From an uncultured Helicobacter sp. (lineage in GTDB: Bacteria > Campylobacterota > Campylobacteria > Campylobacterales > Helicobacteraceae), in NCBI GenBank assembly GCA_949299115.1, contig CASFZH010000025.1, forward strand, positions 1 to 64,000: a stretch of DNA of 64,000 bases, written 5' to 3'. Each line of letters opens with the position of its first letter. Positions within the stretch are counted from its first letter, which is position 1. Below, piece by piece: positions 18,417-28,589 of this stretch. A model generated the notes under the pieces. The model was not told the DNA's origin. It saw nothing but the letters and a program-made list of their open reading frames with translations, and ran no database searches. The translations under genes and the position numbers were made by a program.

Positions 18417-19640
18417 ATGGCAAAAACATATGAATTGCAAGAAGTTGAAGTGTGGGATGGCAATGTCGCTGCAAGTCATGCCCTAAGACAAGCACAAATC
18501 GATGTTATGGCGGCTTATCCCATTACGCCATCTACTCCCATTGTACAGGATTATGGCAGCTTTGTTGGGAATGGCTATATAGACGGCGAATTTGTGCTAG
18601 TAGAATCTGAGCATGCTGCAATGAGCGGTTGCGTTGGTGCAGCAGCAGCCGGAGGACGAGTTGCCACTGCAACAAGCTCTCAAGGATTAGCACTAATGGT
18701 TGAAGTTTTATATCAAGCAAGCGGCATGCGATTACCCATCGTTTTAAATTTAGTTAATCGTGCCTTAGCATCACCATTAAATATTCACGGAGACCATTCA
18801 GACATGTATTTATGTCGCGATGCAGGTTGGATACAGCTGTGTACATGCAATCCACAAGAAGCCTATGATTTTAATCTTATGGCATTTAGAATAGCAGAAG
18901 ATTATGAAGTACGTGTGCCAACAATTGTAAATCAAGATGGATTTTTAAGCTCTCATACTGCACAAAATGTGCGTCCGTTAAGTGATGAAGAGGCATACCA
19001 ATTTATCGGTGATTACAAAGTAAAAAATGCCATGCTTGATTTTAGTAAGCCTATTACTTACGGTGTTCAAGCTGAAGAAGATTGGCATTATGAACACAAG
19101 GCACAACTCCATGCCGCCATTATGAATTCTTTGCCTGTTATTGAAAAAGTTTTTCATGAATTTAAAAACAAAACTGGTCGCGAGTATAAACCAGTCATGT
19201 GTTATGATATGGATGATGCAGAAGTAGCAATATTTGCTATCGGCACAACTTCAGAATCTGCTCGAGTAGCTGCAAAAACTATGCGTTCTAGAGGAATTAA
19301 AGCAGGTGTTGTAACATTGCATGTCTTACGCCCATTCCCATACATACAAATTGGTGAAGCATTAAAAAACACAAAGGCAATAGCAATTATGGATAAATCC
19401 TCACCTGCGGGTGCAATGGGGGCCATGTTTAATGAAGTTGCAGCAGCAATTTGCCACACTAATGTAGCAAAGTTGCCACTTTTATCAAACTATATATATG
19501 GATTAGGTGAAAGAGATTTAACACAGAAAGATATCATAAAAATTTATGAGGAATTAACACAAGATGCAAAGAATGGTAAACTCACACATAATATTCAACA
19601 GTGGATTTGTTTACGTGGTGCAAAAATGGGATTTTATTAA
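18417..19640 (+). CDS. porA: Pyruvate:flavodoxin oxidoreductase, alpha subunit
   Basis: Alpha subunit of the Por complex. Characteristic parts are the N-terminal DVMAAYPITPSTPIVQ, VESEHAAMSGCVGAAAAGGR and ATSSQGLALM (thiamine-diphosphate region), the middle AIFAIGTTSESARVAAKTMR and a C-terminal YIYGLGERDL. ATG at 18417 is preceded by AAAGGAG inside the end of porD. The 407-residue length is normal. An upstream in-frame start at 18381 would overlap porD and lacks a ribosome site. Confidence 0.96.
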   Translation: MAKTYELQEVEVWDGNVAASHALRQAQIDVMAAYPITPSTPIVQDYGSFVGNGYIDGEFVLVESEHAAMSGCVGAAAAGGRVATATSSQGLALMVEVLYQASGMRLPIVLNLVNRALASPLNIHGDHSDMYLCRDAGWIQLCTCNPQEAYDFNLMAFRIAEDYEVRVPTIVNQDGFLSSHTAQNVRPLSDEEAYQFIGDYKVKNAMLDFSKPITYGVQAEEDWHYEHKAQLHAAIMNSLPVIEKVFHEFKNKTGREYKPVMCYDMDDAEVAIFAIGTTSESARVAAKTMRSRGIKAGVVTLHVLRPFPYIQIGEALKNTKAIAIMDKSSPAGAMGAMFNEVAAAICHTNVAKLPLLSNYIYGLGERDLTQKDIIKIYEELTQDAKNGKLTHNIQQWICLRGAKMGFY

Positions 19641-19694
19641 TTTTTGTGTATTTCTATAGGTAACATAAATAAAAAGACTATTAAAAGGATTATA

Positions 19695-20639
19695 ATGACA
19701 AAAGAAATTAAAAATCTAAAACAATTTAGTAAAACTGCAGAAAGATTCGAAGGTGCTCATTTATTATGTCCGGGTTGTGCACACGGTATGATTGTAAGAG
19801 AAGTGCTAAACGCCGTAGATGGTCCTATTGCCATTGGTAACTCCACTGGTTGCCTAGAAGTATCTAGTGCAGTTTATCCTCATACTTCATGGAATGTTCC
19901 TTGGATTCATATCGGTTTTGAAAATGGTTCTACTGCAATTTGTGGTGTTGAAGCAATGTATAAAGCCCTTGCAAAAAAAGGAAGATATAAAGGACAAAAA
20001 CCTAAATTTGTAGCATTTGGTGGCGATGGTGCAACATATGACATTGGTTTTCAGTTTATTAGTGGTTGCTTTGAAAGAGGTCATGATTTTACATATATAT
20101 GTCTTGATAACGAAGTTTATGCTAATACTGGTGGACAACGCAGCGGATCTACGCCACTTGGAGCAAGCACCTCAACTACACCCGCTGGTAAAGTAAGTTA
20201 TGGAAAAAAACAACAAAAAAAAGATATGTTAAGTATTATGGCAGCACATGGAAGTCCTTATGTAGCACAAGTAGCACCAAATAAATGGAAAGATATGGCA
20301 GCTAAAATCAAACGTGCTATCGATACAGAAGGACCAACATTTATTAATGCGATGAGTGCCTGCACAACAGAATGGAAGTTTAATTCCAATCATACGATTG
20401 AAATGAGTGACTTGGCAGTTGATAGTCTTGTTTTTCCTCTTTATGAAATCATTAACGGGCATGAATTACATATTACCTATCGTCCTAAAAAAATAATTCC
20501 TGTGCGAGATTACCTCGGGGCACAAGGACGTTTTAAACACTTATTCAAACCAGAAAATGAACATATAATCGAACAGTTTCAAAAAGATGTAGATGCTAGA
20601 TGGGAAATGTTACAAAGACGGGAGGAAGCAAAACTTTAA
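19695..20639 (+). CDS. porB: Pyruvate:flavodoxin oxidoreductase, beta subunit
   Basis: Beta subunit, which binds thiamine diphosphate and an iron-sulfur cluster. Visible features are LCPGCAHG near the N-terminus, GNSTGCLE, the ThDP motif FGGDGATYDIGFQFI and the NTGGQRSGSTPLGA loop. ATG at 19695 (MTKEIKNLKQ) follows AAAGGAT; 314 residues. Last gene of the por operon. The following 1.5 kb contains no intact gene. Confidence 0.96.
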   Translation: MTKEIKNLKQFSKTAERFEGAHLLCPGCAHGMIVREVLNAVDGPIAIGNSTGCLEVSSAVYPHTSWNVPWIHIGFENGSTAICGVEAMYKALAKKGRYKGQKPKFVAFGGDGATYDIGFQFISGCFERGHDFTYICLDNEVYANTGGQRSGSTPLGASTSTTPAGKVSYGKKQQKKDMLSIMAAHGSPYVAQVAPNKWKDMAAKIKRAIDTEGPTFINAMSACTTEWKFNSNHTIEMSDLAVDSLVFPLYEIINGHELHITYRPKKIIPVRDYLGAQGRFKHLFKPENEHIIEQFQKDVDARWEMLQRREEAKL

Positions 20640-21129
20640 CATTAAGAACATTAACTAGAACCTAGGAATATCTAGATTAAGTATTTTTCTAAATCATAAT
20701 GGTTACATACGTGTGTGAAATAAAATAAAATTTTCGCCTTATATGCTTATTTTAAATTATAGAATACTCCCGACAACACATATGTATTCATTATGTGACA
20801 ACCTATTGTATACCATATTTTTAAATTCAACACAAATTATCATATAGCCACAGTAACTCTAACTTATAAAAAATTCTGATTTCTATAAGCAATCTTACAT
20901 TATTTCATGAATATAATTAAATTAAATCCTTATTACAATAAGATTTGGAATCTATCTTGTTTTCGACAAAAAAATCATTAGTATGCTAACATGAAAATTT
21001 GATAATGCGAGAAAGCAGACATAGTCACCATACACGTAATACCAGCTTAACTTAGAACTCACAAACGACAAACTGAGAATTTTATAAATCATAGAGTAAT
21101 TAAGTATAAATAACACGTGGTGGTGAAGG
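20640..21129. other. Intergenic region after the por operon, no gene seen
   Basis: About 490 bp of AT-rich sequence between porB and a pseudogene. No intrinsic terminator, RNA gene or intact ORF could be made out. Confidence 0.45.
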
Positions 21130-21885
21130 ATAACTACATATAAACTTACTAGAAAATATTATTAAAGACAAGGCATAAATAGCGTATCTTTCTGCCTTTA
21201 GTTTTAGTATAGGAAATTATAAAGATTCCATACTCATTAAACCTATTGATAATGGTAATTATGAATATCAATAAGGAATTAGAATCAAGAAAGCAATTTA
21301 GATAGTGAATATGAATCTTATCGCGATTGTTAAAAATATAAATATTCAAGCGGAACTTAATCCAACTAAAGTTCGCTTTTATAGACCAATAAACTACACA
21401 ACGCACCTTAAGTAAATAAAGATTGAATAAATGATGAAATAATTTTTGGCGATGTGGGTATGGGATATAATGTAAAATACTCTGTGAGATTATTCCTGTG
21501 GATATAGAAGTCTCTAAGGATTTAGTGGCAAAAGAGAAAAGTAGGCGATAGATTCATACAAATACATTCAAAATACACTAAAAAGGGTAATGATAACGAG
21601 AGCTATCATGATTAAATATGGAGATTCAAAAAAATGAAACATACAAAAAAAAGGATTGTTCCAAAGAGTCAACAAACGTGAATTAAGCTGCTAGAACCAC
21701 ACTTGATGTGTATTCTACTCAAAATGCGATAGCATTTGGTATGCTGATAAACGATTTACTAAGAGAATTCAAGCTTTTGAATCTATTCTAAAAAAACTTT
21801 TTCTAGAGACTTTGAGAGATTCTGAAACTTCAAAAGATGTAGAAAGATTTTTTTTGAGTCTAGTGGCAAAGGCAACAAAACAATG
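21130..21885 (+). pseudogene. Multiply frameshifted pseudogene of unknown family
   Basis: Successive plus-strand segments read like real protein but are split by stops and frame changes. Examples: IAYLSAFSFSIGNYKDSILI, then NIQAELNPTKVRFYRPINYT, EIIFGDVGMGYN, CEIIPVDIEVSKDLVAKEKS, LDVYSTQNAIAFGMLINDLL, and finally KKLFLETLRDSETSKDVERF ending in a natural stop at about 21885. At least five lesions are needed to join them. I do not recognise the family. A phage or conjugative-element gene is possible but unsupported. The order and shared strand suggest one or two ancestral genes. Confidence 0.5.
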
Positions 21886-21904
21886 ATGTAAAACACCTCT
21901 ATGT

Positions 21905-21931
21905 AGCACAGATAGACGTGCTTTTTTATTG
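21905..21931 (+). terminator. Weak possible terminator
   Basis: GCACagataGACGTGC followed by six T resembles a short intrinsic terminator at the end of the decayed gene. The stem is imperfect. Confidence 0.3.
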
Positions 21932-22143
21932 TTCTATTCCTTAATAAAAGCAAAAAAAATTATCAATCTTTTATATTTATAGACAAAATATTAAAAATCA
22001 ATCAGCTTATCAATTTAATTCTATACACATTTACAAACACCACAAAAGAACTTGGAATAATTTTTGTAATCCATGACTTTTCAATAAATATAAACTTTAT
22101 ACGTTATAATATTAGAAGTATTTTTTATTACTAAGGAGGATTT

Positions 22144-22773
22144 TTGCGTTTTATCTTATTATTGACTCTTTTAATAGATATGGTATATGCAATAGATTCC
22201 AAAACACAAAATTCTAAAAATATACAACACAAACTACAAATTGAATGTATTATTCATGCAAAAAAAGATTCTTGTATAAAGCTTATTGACAATGGTCTGC
22301 CAAATATATACGAATGCAATATCAAACAAGAGTGTGGCATTATAGGAATAATTTTTCATAATGCAAATCGTAAGAAAGAAGCCATTCCATATTTTAAAAA
22401 AATACAAGAACTAAGTGATATAGAAAATCACAATAGCGTAGGATTATTTTACAAGCAAGCTAAAGATTACATCAATGCAAAAAAACATTTTGAATTAGGA
22501 TGTGCAAAAAAGTCTATGCAAAGCTGTCTTAATCTTGGCATCATGTATCACAATGGTCAAGGTATTAAACGCGACTACAAGCAAGCAATAAAGCTATATA
22601 AACAAGCATGTGAAGCCCACATTGGTGAAGGTTGTTATAATGTTGGATTGCTCTACCACAACGGACAAGGAGAGCAAGCAAGCATGACAGAGGCAAAAAA
22701 ATATTTTCAAAAATCATGTGATAAGCATTATCAAGATGGATGTGAATGGGTTGCAAAATTGCAAGATTTTTAA
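22144..22773 (+). CDS. Secreted Sel1/TPR-like cysteine-paired protein (Hcp family)
   Basis: Helicobacter cysteine-rich proteins are secreted, disulfide-stapled helical repeat proteins; some bind penicillin or act on host immunity. The 209-residue protein begins with a signal peptide (RFILLLTLLIDMVYA). It then has Sel1-like repeats containing GIMYHNGQGI and GLLYHNGQGE. Each carries a Cys pair seven residues apart: CAKKSMQSC, CEAHIGEGC and CDKHYQDGC. The start is TTG with AAGGAGGA just upstream. It stands alone. A specific Hcp number cannot be assigned. Confidence 0.83.
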   Translation: MRFILLLTLLIDMVYAIDSKTQNSKNIQHKLQIECIIHAKKDSCIKLIDNGLPNIYECNIKQECGIIGIIFHNANRKKEAIPYFKKIQELSDIENHNSVGLFYKQAKDYINAKKHFELGCAKKSMQSCLNLGIMYHNGQGIKRDYKQAIKLYKQACEAHIGEGCYNVGLLYHNGQGEQASMTEAKKYFQKSCDKHYQDGCEWVAKLQDF

Positions 22774-22897
22774 AATCTTAGGTAATGTAACCTTATAGTG
22801 TTTAGAATCGATTCTGGCATTAATAACTAATAATTCCTTAGAATTAAAGCCCTACTTTCATGACCTTTTCATCTCTTTAAAGCTATTCTAAAATGAG

Positions 22898-23317
22898 TTA
22901 TCGAGAACTATTGGTATTTCCTCCTTGTATTTTAATCTTTGTAAGTTTATTTTGATACACAGAATCACTTATTCGTTTCAATTTTTCTTTTTGTGCTACA
23001 CGTGAAAAACCTCTGATATACAAGACATAATCTCCACTTAAATCCATAGAAATCTCAAATGCATGATTATTTTTAGTATCTTGAAAATTATAACCAATAA
23101 GATTTCCAGACAATGTACCAACAATTGGTTCACCACCATGTATAGTAATTGTTTTTCCGCTTTTCTTATCAATTTGATTATATGCCACATCTTTACACGT
23201 TTTGCTTTGCACTTCACATCGTGAAGATATCCAAATTAGATAATTATCACTCTCAAAAGCAGCTCCGCCATATGACACTGCCGAACAAAAAAGTAAACAA
23301 ATAATCCACAATCTCAT
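22898..23317 (-). CDS. Small secreted protein of unknown function
   Basis: A 139-residue protein with a signal peptide (RLWIICLLFCSAVSYGGA) and a beta-rich body. Two cysteines (CEVQSKTC) could form a disulfide. The body reads like a periplasmic binding or lysozyme-inhibitor-like fold, but no family is recognised. I start at ATG 23317 because AAGGAG is seven bases upstream; the in-frame TTG two codons earlier lies too close to it. It is convergent with the Hcp-like gene. Confidence 0.65.
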   Translation of the reverse strand: MRLWIICLLFCSAVSYGGAAFESDNYLIWISSRCEVQSKTCKDVAYNQIDKKSGKTITIHGGEPIVGTLSGNLIGYNFQDTKNNHAFEISMDLSGDYVLYIRGFSRVAQKEKLKRISDSVYQNKLTKIKIQGGNTNSSR

Positions 23318-23622
23318 ACACAATCTCCTTGAAATATACGTAATTTAAAATCTAAACCATTAAGCTATTGTATCAAATTAACTAGGAATATGCAATATTT
23401 ATAAATTCTCACACCATAGAAACTATGTGTAATCCTATTATACACCTACTTATATGCTGATTTAGAATAAAACAAATTTAAAAAACTATGAAATCTTAGA
23501 GAAATTGTGTTACAATATATTTTTATGGCAAATTTGTAGTTTACAAGATACACTATTTACGGTTTTAAACTATTTACAAAATTTAATATCGAAATTCTAA
23601 ATCTTTAAAGAAAGGTTTTTAA
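23318..23622. other. Divergent intergenic region
   Basis: This 305-bp AT-rich gap between two divergent genes must hold both promoters. No other element was recognised. Confidence 0.35.
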
Positions 23623-24732
23623 ATGAATAAACTTGCACGTGTCTTAGTAATCTTTGGTGCAATTCTTATTATTATCTTACTTATTGCTTTATTTTTTGGT
23701 TCAAGAAAAATAGCTCAAGAGATTGAAAAACGACTGAATCAAAGTATGCAAAATGCCAAAACACAGCTTGAGCAATCCCCACATGATAACAACTATGCAA
23801 TCCAAAATTTTGACTACACTCCATTTAAATGTAATGGCTTAATGGATTACACATGCCAATCAGATTCAATTACAATGTATGCAAAAGACCCAACCACACG
23901 TGATAATCAAACCTACAATAACATACATTTAAAGAACATTGTTTTAAGTATAAGGGATATTAGAAATAAAAACTATCTCTCTTTTGATATAGAAACAGCT
24001 ATTGATTATCCACATATCGATAAATTTTTTGGTGATTCCAAAACTGGTATTTTAGTATCCTTTTTCAATCAAAATGCAGAAGCCATCTTACCGAATAGAG
24101 TACACTGCAAACAAGACTTTACTTATAAGGATTCACTAGATTTAGAATCTAATACCCTCAATGTTGAAACAGTATGCGACTTTGAATCACAAGTGCTTAC
24201 CACACAAATTAAAGCTACGAATATTTTTATTCCAAAAATCGATAAATCTCATATTTTAGGGATATTATATGAAATTGCAATGGCAATGAATGAAGACATA
24301 AATAAAAAAGACTTACAAGCACAAAATATCCCCCATGAATTAGAATCTCTCTATGTTTCTTTACAATCCAAGCAAACATTTAAAGACTTCCTGACACAAA
24401 ACACAAGATTATCCGATGAACAAAAACAAACATTGCAAACGCAGCTTGATGCGAATATAGTGCTAATGAAATCAGTGGGAATCCGATTTTTGAAATCATA
24501 CATTGGACAAAGTGGAGCAAATATCGGACAAGGCATAAGCGATTTTATGCAAGGTAATGTTAAGAAACTTAATATTGGTTTGCACCTAAAAACCAAAAAT
24601 TTTCAACCATTTAAAAATCTATATGCAATGAATATTATAGAATGGCTTACTTATATCAACAAAAATTATACTATACAATCATATTCTGATAACAATGAGA
24701 CAACACATACTCATAGCACAACAAAGCAATAG
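23623..24732 (+). CDS. Membrane-anchored periplasmic protein of unknown function
   Basis: A 369-residue protein with one N-terminal membrane span (VLVIFGAILIIILLIALFF) and a large domain expected in the periplasm. That domain has several cysteines (FKCNGLMDYTC, RVHCKQ, TVCDF) that may form disulfides. The layout resembles YdgA/AsmA-like anchored proteins, but no family can be named. AAAGG precedes the ATG. After the stop, another frame (24760-24870) continues with MKMRKNVLFDTPNDNELLES, so a longer acidic C-terminus may have been lost by frameshift. Confidence 0.65.
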   Translation: MNKLARVLVIFGAILIIILLIALFFGSRKIAQEIEKRLNQSMQNAKTQLEQSPHDNNYAIQNFDYTPFKCNGLMDYTCQSDSITMYAKDPTTRDNQTYNNIHLKNIVLSIRDIRNKNYLSFDIETAIDYPHIDKFFGDSKTGILVSFFNQNAEAILPNRVHCKQDFTYKDSLDLESNTLNVETVCDFESQVLTTQIKATNIFIPKIDKSHILGILYEIAMAMNEDINKKDLQAQNIPHELESLYVSLQSKQTFKDFLTQNTRLSDEQKQTLQTQLDANIVLMKSVGIRFLKSYIGQSGANIGQGISDFMQGNVKKLNIGLHLKTKNFQPFKNLYAMNIIEWLTYINKNYTIQSYSDNNETTHTHSTTKQ

Positions 24733-25347
24733 AAACAAATACAATATATCAAATAGAAAATGAAAAAGATTCAAATTCCATATTCAATAATGAAAATGAG
24801 AAAAAACGTGCTATTTGATACACCCAATGATAATGAATTGCTAGAATCATCATCATTACTTGAATCCTAGATATACATATACTGTATCAAATAAAAATAA
24901 CATAACAATCCTATTGTATAAAGCAAAATAGCACTACAAATAAATTTTCAGCAATCCCTACCATAATCCACTCTATGTAGTGAAAAGATTGCCCATATTA
25001 TATATGAGTATTTAGCAAATTATTTCTACTAAAAGTTTATATGAGATATTACAAGACTCAAGCATCTTCTCTTAATGTAAAACACTAATTTTTAGTTTCA
25101 GTGTTATATTGTTACTTTTATATTATTTTTAAAAATATCTAATTCTATAAAGCTACTTTATTATCCATTGTATGTAACAAATCTGTATTTATATTTTAAT
25201 ATCATTATAAAATATAAAAATTATGTTACTTTAAGTAATTTTTATGTAAATTAATTTTTACAATTTTACCACTTTAGAATCAAAAAAAAAAAAAACATCA
25301 TAAAATATATCAATACTTCACAAACTTATTATCTTGAAGGAGGAATT
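24733..25347. other. Intergenic region upstream of citrate transporter
   Basis: About 615 bp. It holds a 36-codon frame at 24760-24870 that may be the displaced tail of the preceding gene, then AT-rich sequence with an A14 tract at 25282-25295. No RNA gene seen. Confidence 0.4.
25282..25295. promoter_or_regulatory. A14 homopolymer upstream of the citrate transporter
   Basis: Fourteen consecutive A lie about 50 bp before the transporter start, in the position expected of a promoter. Its length invites slippage, as for the T13 tract before pldA. Confidence 0.45.
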
Positions 25348-26742
25348 ATGCAGACTATGCTAGCTATTGTCGGTTTCGTTGGATTAATAGCTATGGTAAT
25401 ATTGCTTTTAAAAGAAAAAACTTCTGTGCAAGTTACATTCATACTTATTTCTGGAGTAGTTGGCTTTGGACTTGTTGGATTAGAATCTTTAAGCCATTTT
25501 GGACTCCATCTTGAAATTGGCAAAGCACTTGGGATAAAAGGTGATTATTTTGGATTAAAGGAGCTTTCGTCTTTTGTAAAAAAGGGAGTTATGAGTGTCG
25601 CAGAGACTGCTGCCCTATTTCTTTTCTCCATACTCTTTTTTACAGTCTTAAATACATCAGGTATGTTTGATAAAATCATTAACGCTTTAATAAAACAATG
25701 TGGCAAAAATACATATAGCGTTACGATTCTCACTGTGGTGGTAGCCGTTATAGCGCATTTAGACGGCACAGGGGCTTCTACATTCTTAATTGCTATCCCT
25801 GCTCTTATGCCAATTTATCACAAGATGGGTATGCGACCCACTACGATGATGATGCTTACTGTATCTGCCATGGGAGTCATGAATCTGCTTCCTTGGGGTG
25901 GACCAACTTTACGTGTTGCTATTATTACAAATCAAGATGTTACCGAGCTTTGGACAAGACTTATGCCAATACAAGGTGTATGGCTAGTATTTTGCCTCAT
26001 ACTAGCGATATATATGGGATTTGTAGAATCACAAAGACTTAAAAAATTGGGTATCACTTTGGACAATAGCAAGCAAAGCCTAGATTCCCATAAAGAGATA
26101 ACACAAGAGACATTCATGCTAAGGAGAGATAACAATTTTGTCGTGAATTGCTTTTTGCTTATCTTTGTCCTTGTGTTGTTGGTATTTGCTGGATTTCCTA
26201 GTTATTTCCCTTTTATGATTGGCTCTACTCTCGCACTTTTAATCAATTATCCAAATCTTAAAAATCAAGATAAAGTTGTTAAAAAAGCTAGCTCATCAGC
26301 TATCATGATGGCAACGACACTTCTAGCTGCTGGTGTCTTAATTGGTGTTTTTGATAAATCAGGCATTATGAAAGTTATGGCTGGACTTATCCTTAATATC
26401 ATGCCCGAATCTCTTGGCACATATTTACCCATTATTATTGGAATATTAGCTGTGCCGATGGCAGTCATCTTTTGCACAGATTCCTACTTTTATGGAATCT
26501 TGCCCATTGTGGCAAGCGTTGGAGCGGCATTTGGTATCGATGCGGTTACGCTTGGCATTGTTATGGTTGTGTGTAGAAACAGTGCGACTTTTATGAGTCC
26601 CGTAGTCCCCGCCACTTTACTTGGCTGTGGATTAGCAAATATTAGTGTCAAAGAACATGTGCAAGCAACATTTTTTTACGCATGGATAATCAGCATTGCT
26701 TGTCTCATATCTGGATACCTCTTAGGTGTCATTCATCTTTAA
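25348..26742 (+). CDS. CitMHS-family citrate (metal-citrate) transporter
   Basis: Secondary transporter that probably takes up citrate complexed with a divalent metal. The 464 residues form about 12 membrane spans. The family motif AHLDGTGASTFLIAIPAL near the first-third boundary and a second-half counterpart (FCTDSYFYGILPI) are typical of CitMHS. The start has AAGGAGG. The next gene, a porin-like protein, begins 13 bp downstream, so the two are probably an operon for crossing both membranes. An A14 tract lies in the promoter region. Substrate assignment is by family only. Confidence 0.85.
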   Translation: MQTMLAIVGFVGLIAMVILLLKEKTSVQVTFILISGVVGFGLVGLESLSHFGLHLEIGKALGIKGDYFGLKELSSFVKKGVMSVAETAALFLFSILFFTVLNTSGMFDKIINALIKQCGKNTYSVTILTVVVAVIAHLDGTGASTFLIAIPALMPIYHKMGMRPTTMMMLTVSAMGVMNLLPWGGPTLRVAIITNQDVTELWTRLMPIQGVWLVFCLILAIYMGFVESQRLKKLGITLDNSKQSLDSHKEITQETFMLRRDNNFVVNCFLLIFVLVLLVFAGFPSYFPFMIGSTLALLINYPNLKNQDKVVKKASSSAIMMATTLLAAGVLIGVFDKSGIMKVMAGLILNIMPESLGTYLPIIIGILAVPMAVIFCTDSYFYGILPIVASVGAAFGIDAVTLGIVMVVCRNSATFMSPVVPATLLGCGLANISVKEHVQATFFYAWIISIACLISGYLLGVIHL

Positions 26743-26755
26743 TTAAGGAGTTTCT

Positions 26756-28303
26756 ATGCAAAAAATCAGTATTCTGCTTTCTAGCATTTGTTGTTCAGTT
26801 CTTTTTGCCCAAACACAAGGAAATTCTGAAGCACAATCTCAAGTGATGGAATCTAGCACAACCACAACAATCTCTAAAGAACAGAAAGAAGCCACTATAG
26901 ATTCTCTCTATAAAGATATATTTAAAAAGGCAAGTGTGAAAGGCTTTGCCTTTGGGAGAGTTCATTCTATACATGGACCACGTGGCGAGGGATTCTCACA
27001 ACAATATCGCATAAAACTTGATGTAACCACAGGGAAAATTTATGGATTTAGCCTCACAGGTGGAATCTTTTTTTCTCAAGGCTCATCAGCCATTGATGCA
27101 GGACGTACAACTGATGGTGATGTACAAGGAGCAAGAGGTACAGCATATAATGATAATTTTGCAGATAGATTCAATGTTGGCACGATTTATATGAGTAAAG
27201 AATTCAATGTAGAAAAAGCAAAACTCAATGTTAAAATCGATGCGGGAAAAATGAATATCGCATCACCTCTTAATGACAAAAATTTAGATTTAGGCTTAGG
27301 AGGTGCATTAAATATCAAACATACTACAAATAATGCCGAGTTTAAATACTATGCCGCTTTTTTTGATAGCTGGAATACTGACCATGCAAACTATAATATC
27401 CGTAGACGAGGGCTTAATGGCACAACAAATATTAATGGCATACCACCTCTATTTACTAATGCTACCTTAGTAGACCAAGAAGCCGCAGCAGTCGGCATTG
27501 GGAATAATTTAACTATCTTCCATATTAATACAAAGCTTTTTAAAAATCTTAGTATCAATGCCTTGTATGCGAATATTTACGGGCTTTTTGATTATATGGC
27601 TTTTGGTGATATTGGTTATAAACTCAATATCACAAAGAATCAAAACATTACATTTTTAGCACAGATTGCCGCTGCTGGAATGAGTAATAATCCACATATT
27701 GACATAGGGCATAAAGGCAATGCGGTTAACAATAACTTTGGTTATGAATTTGCCAATCTTTCAGCAAAACATAGAGGCGTATATAATATCCAGGTAAAAT
27801 ATAAGGTGGGAGGTTTTTCAACCAAATTGGGGTACTTAGGTAGCTTTGGTGATGGCTATGGAGTTTTACTCGCACATAAAAGTGGCATTGACACTGCAGG
27901 TAAAGTATGGAATGGTAATTTTACGGCAACCTATGAAGGATTAGGCTTTTTGGGTTCTGGAAGCTTTAGGGGGACAAGCCTTAGCGTTGCTTATCTTGCT
28001 ATGAAATATACCTTTACGATTCCACTCGCAATCGGACTTGATGTGAGCTATCTTTTTGGTAATAATAATTTTCCTCTTTTAGATGCTGCATGGGCAAATG
28101 TCCAGACACATAGTCTTGCTGCCGAAAGCGGCGGGAGTTTAGTCGGTGGTAAGACAACTTTTGTTAACGCAAATTTCTTTGAGATTACACCTTCGATTAG
28201 TTATACATTCTTTAAACATTTTGAAATCTCTTTTTTTACAGCGGTATTCGTTGGTGACCTTGAGTTTATCAAAACACGGACAGAGCTTAAATGGACATTT
28301 TAA
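26756..28303 (+). CDS. Outer membrane porin-like protein (Opr family)
   Basis: A 515-residue protein with a signal peptide (ISILLSSICCSVLFAQ), an acidic linker, and a beta-barrel with alternating hydrophobic and glycine-rich strands ending in a C-terminal Phe (ELKWTF), as expected for BAM-inserted porins. It resembles the OprD/Opr-type porins of Campylobacterota. Being 13 bp after the citrate transporter, it probably supplies the outer membrane pore for the same substrate (inference). AAGGAG precedes the ATG. Confidence 0.75.
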   Translation: MQKISILLSSICCSVLFAQTQGNSEAQSQVMESSTTTTISKEQKEATIDSLYKDIFKKASVKGFAFGRVHSIHGPRGEGFSQQYRIKLDVTTGKIYGFSLTGGIFFSQGSSAIDAGRTTDGDVQGARGTAYNDNFADRFNVGTIYMSKEFNVEKAKLNVKIDAGKMNIASPLNDKNLDLGLGGALNIKHTTNNAEFKYYAAFFDSWNTDHANYNIRRRGLNGTTNINGIPPLFTNATLVDQEAAAVGIGNNLTIFHINTKLFKNLSINALYANIYGLFDYMAFGDIGYKLNITKNQNITFLAQIAAAGMSNNPHIDIGHKGNAVNNNFGYEFANLSAKHRGVYNIQVKYKVGGFSTKLGYLGSFGDGYGVLLAHKSGIDTAGKVWNGNFTATYEGLGFLGSGSFRGTSLSVAYLAMKYTFTIPLAIGLDVSYLFGNNNFPLLDAAWANVQTHSLAAESGGSLVGGKTTFVNANFFEITPSISYTFFKHFEISFFTAVFVGDLEFIKTRTELKWTF

Positions 28304-28550
28304 ATAGAAATACTCTATGACATCGCTACTATGTGGTAGTAATAACACAAAAAAGCCCGATATTTACGCTATATATAACACTTAAAAAATATGCTAAAAT
28401 AAGACTTATATATACTTTTATAAATTTACATGTTAAATTCTATTTAAAAGTTACGACTACGCAATACAAAACAGAAAAAGATATAATAAAGAGTATTAAA
28501 GAGTTTGAAAAAAAGACTAATGATAAGAGTGGCAATAAGAAACTATATTT

Positions 28551-28589
28551 AATCAAAGATAGTGTAGTTAAAAATCTCTATCTTTGATT
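28551..28589. repeat. 12-bp perfect inverted repeat
   Basis: AATCAAAGATAG at 28551-28562 is mirrored exactly by 28578-28589 across a 15-nt loop. No T-run follows. It may be a terminator-like structure for the porin gene or the end of a decayed element. Confidence 0.4.

Noticed and set aside
28333-28587. 84-codon ORF after the porin gene
   Set aside because: Weak start with no ribosome site, covers a perfect inverted repeat, and shows no recognisable domain.
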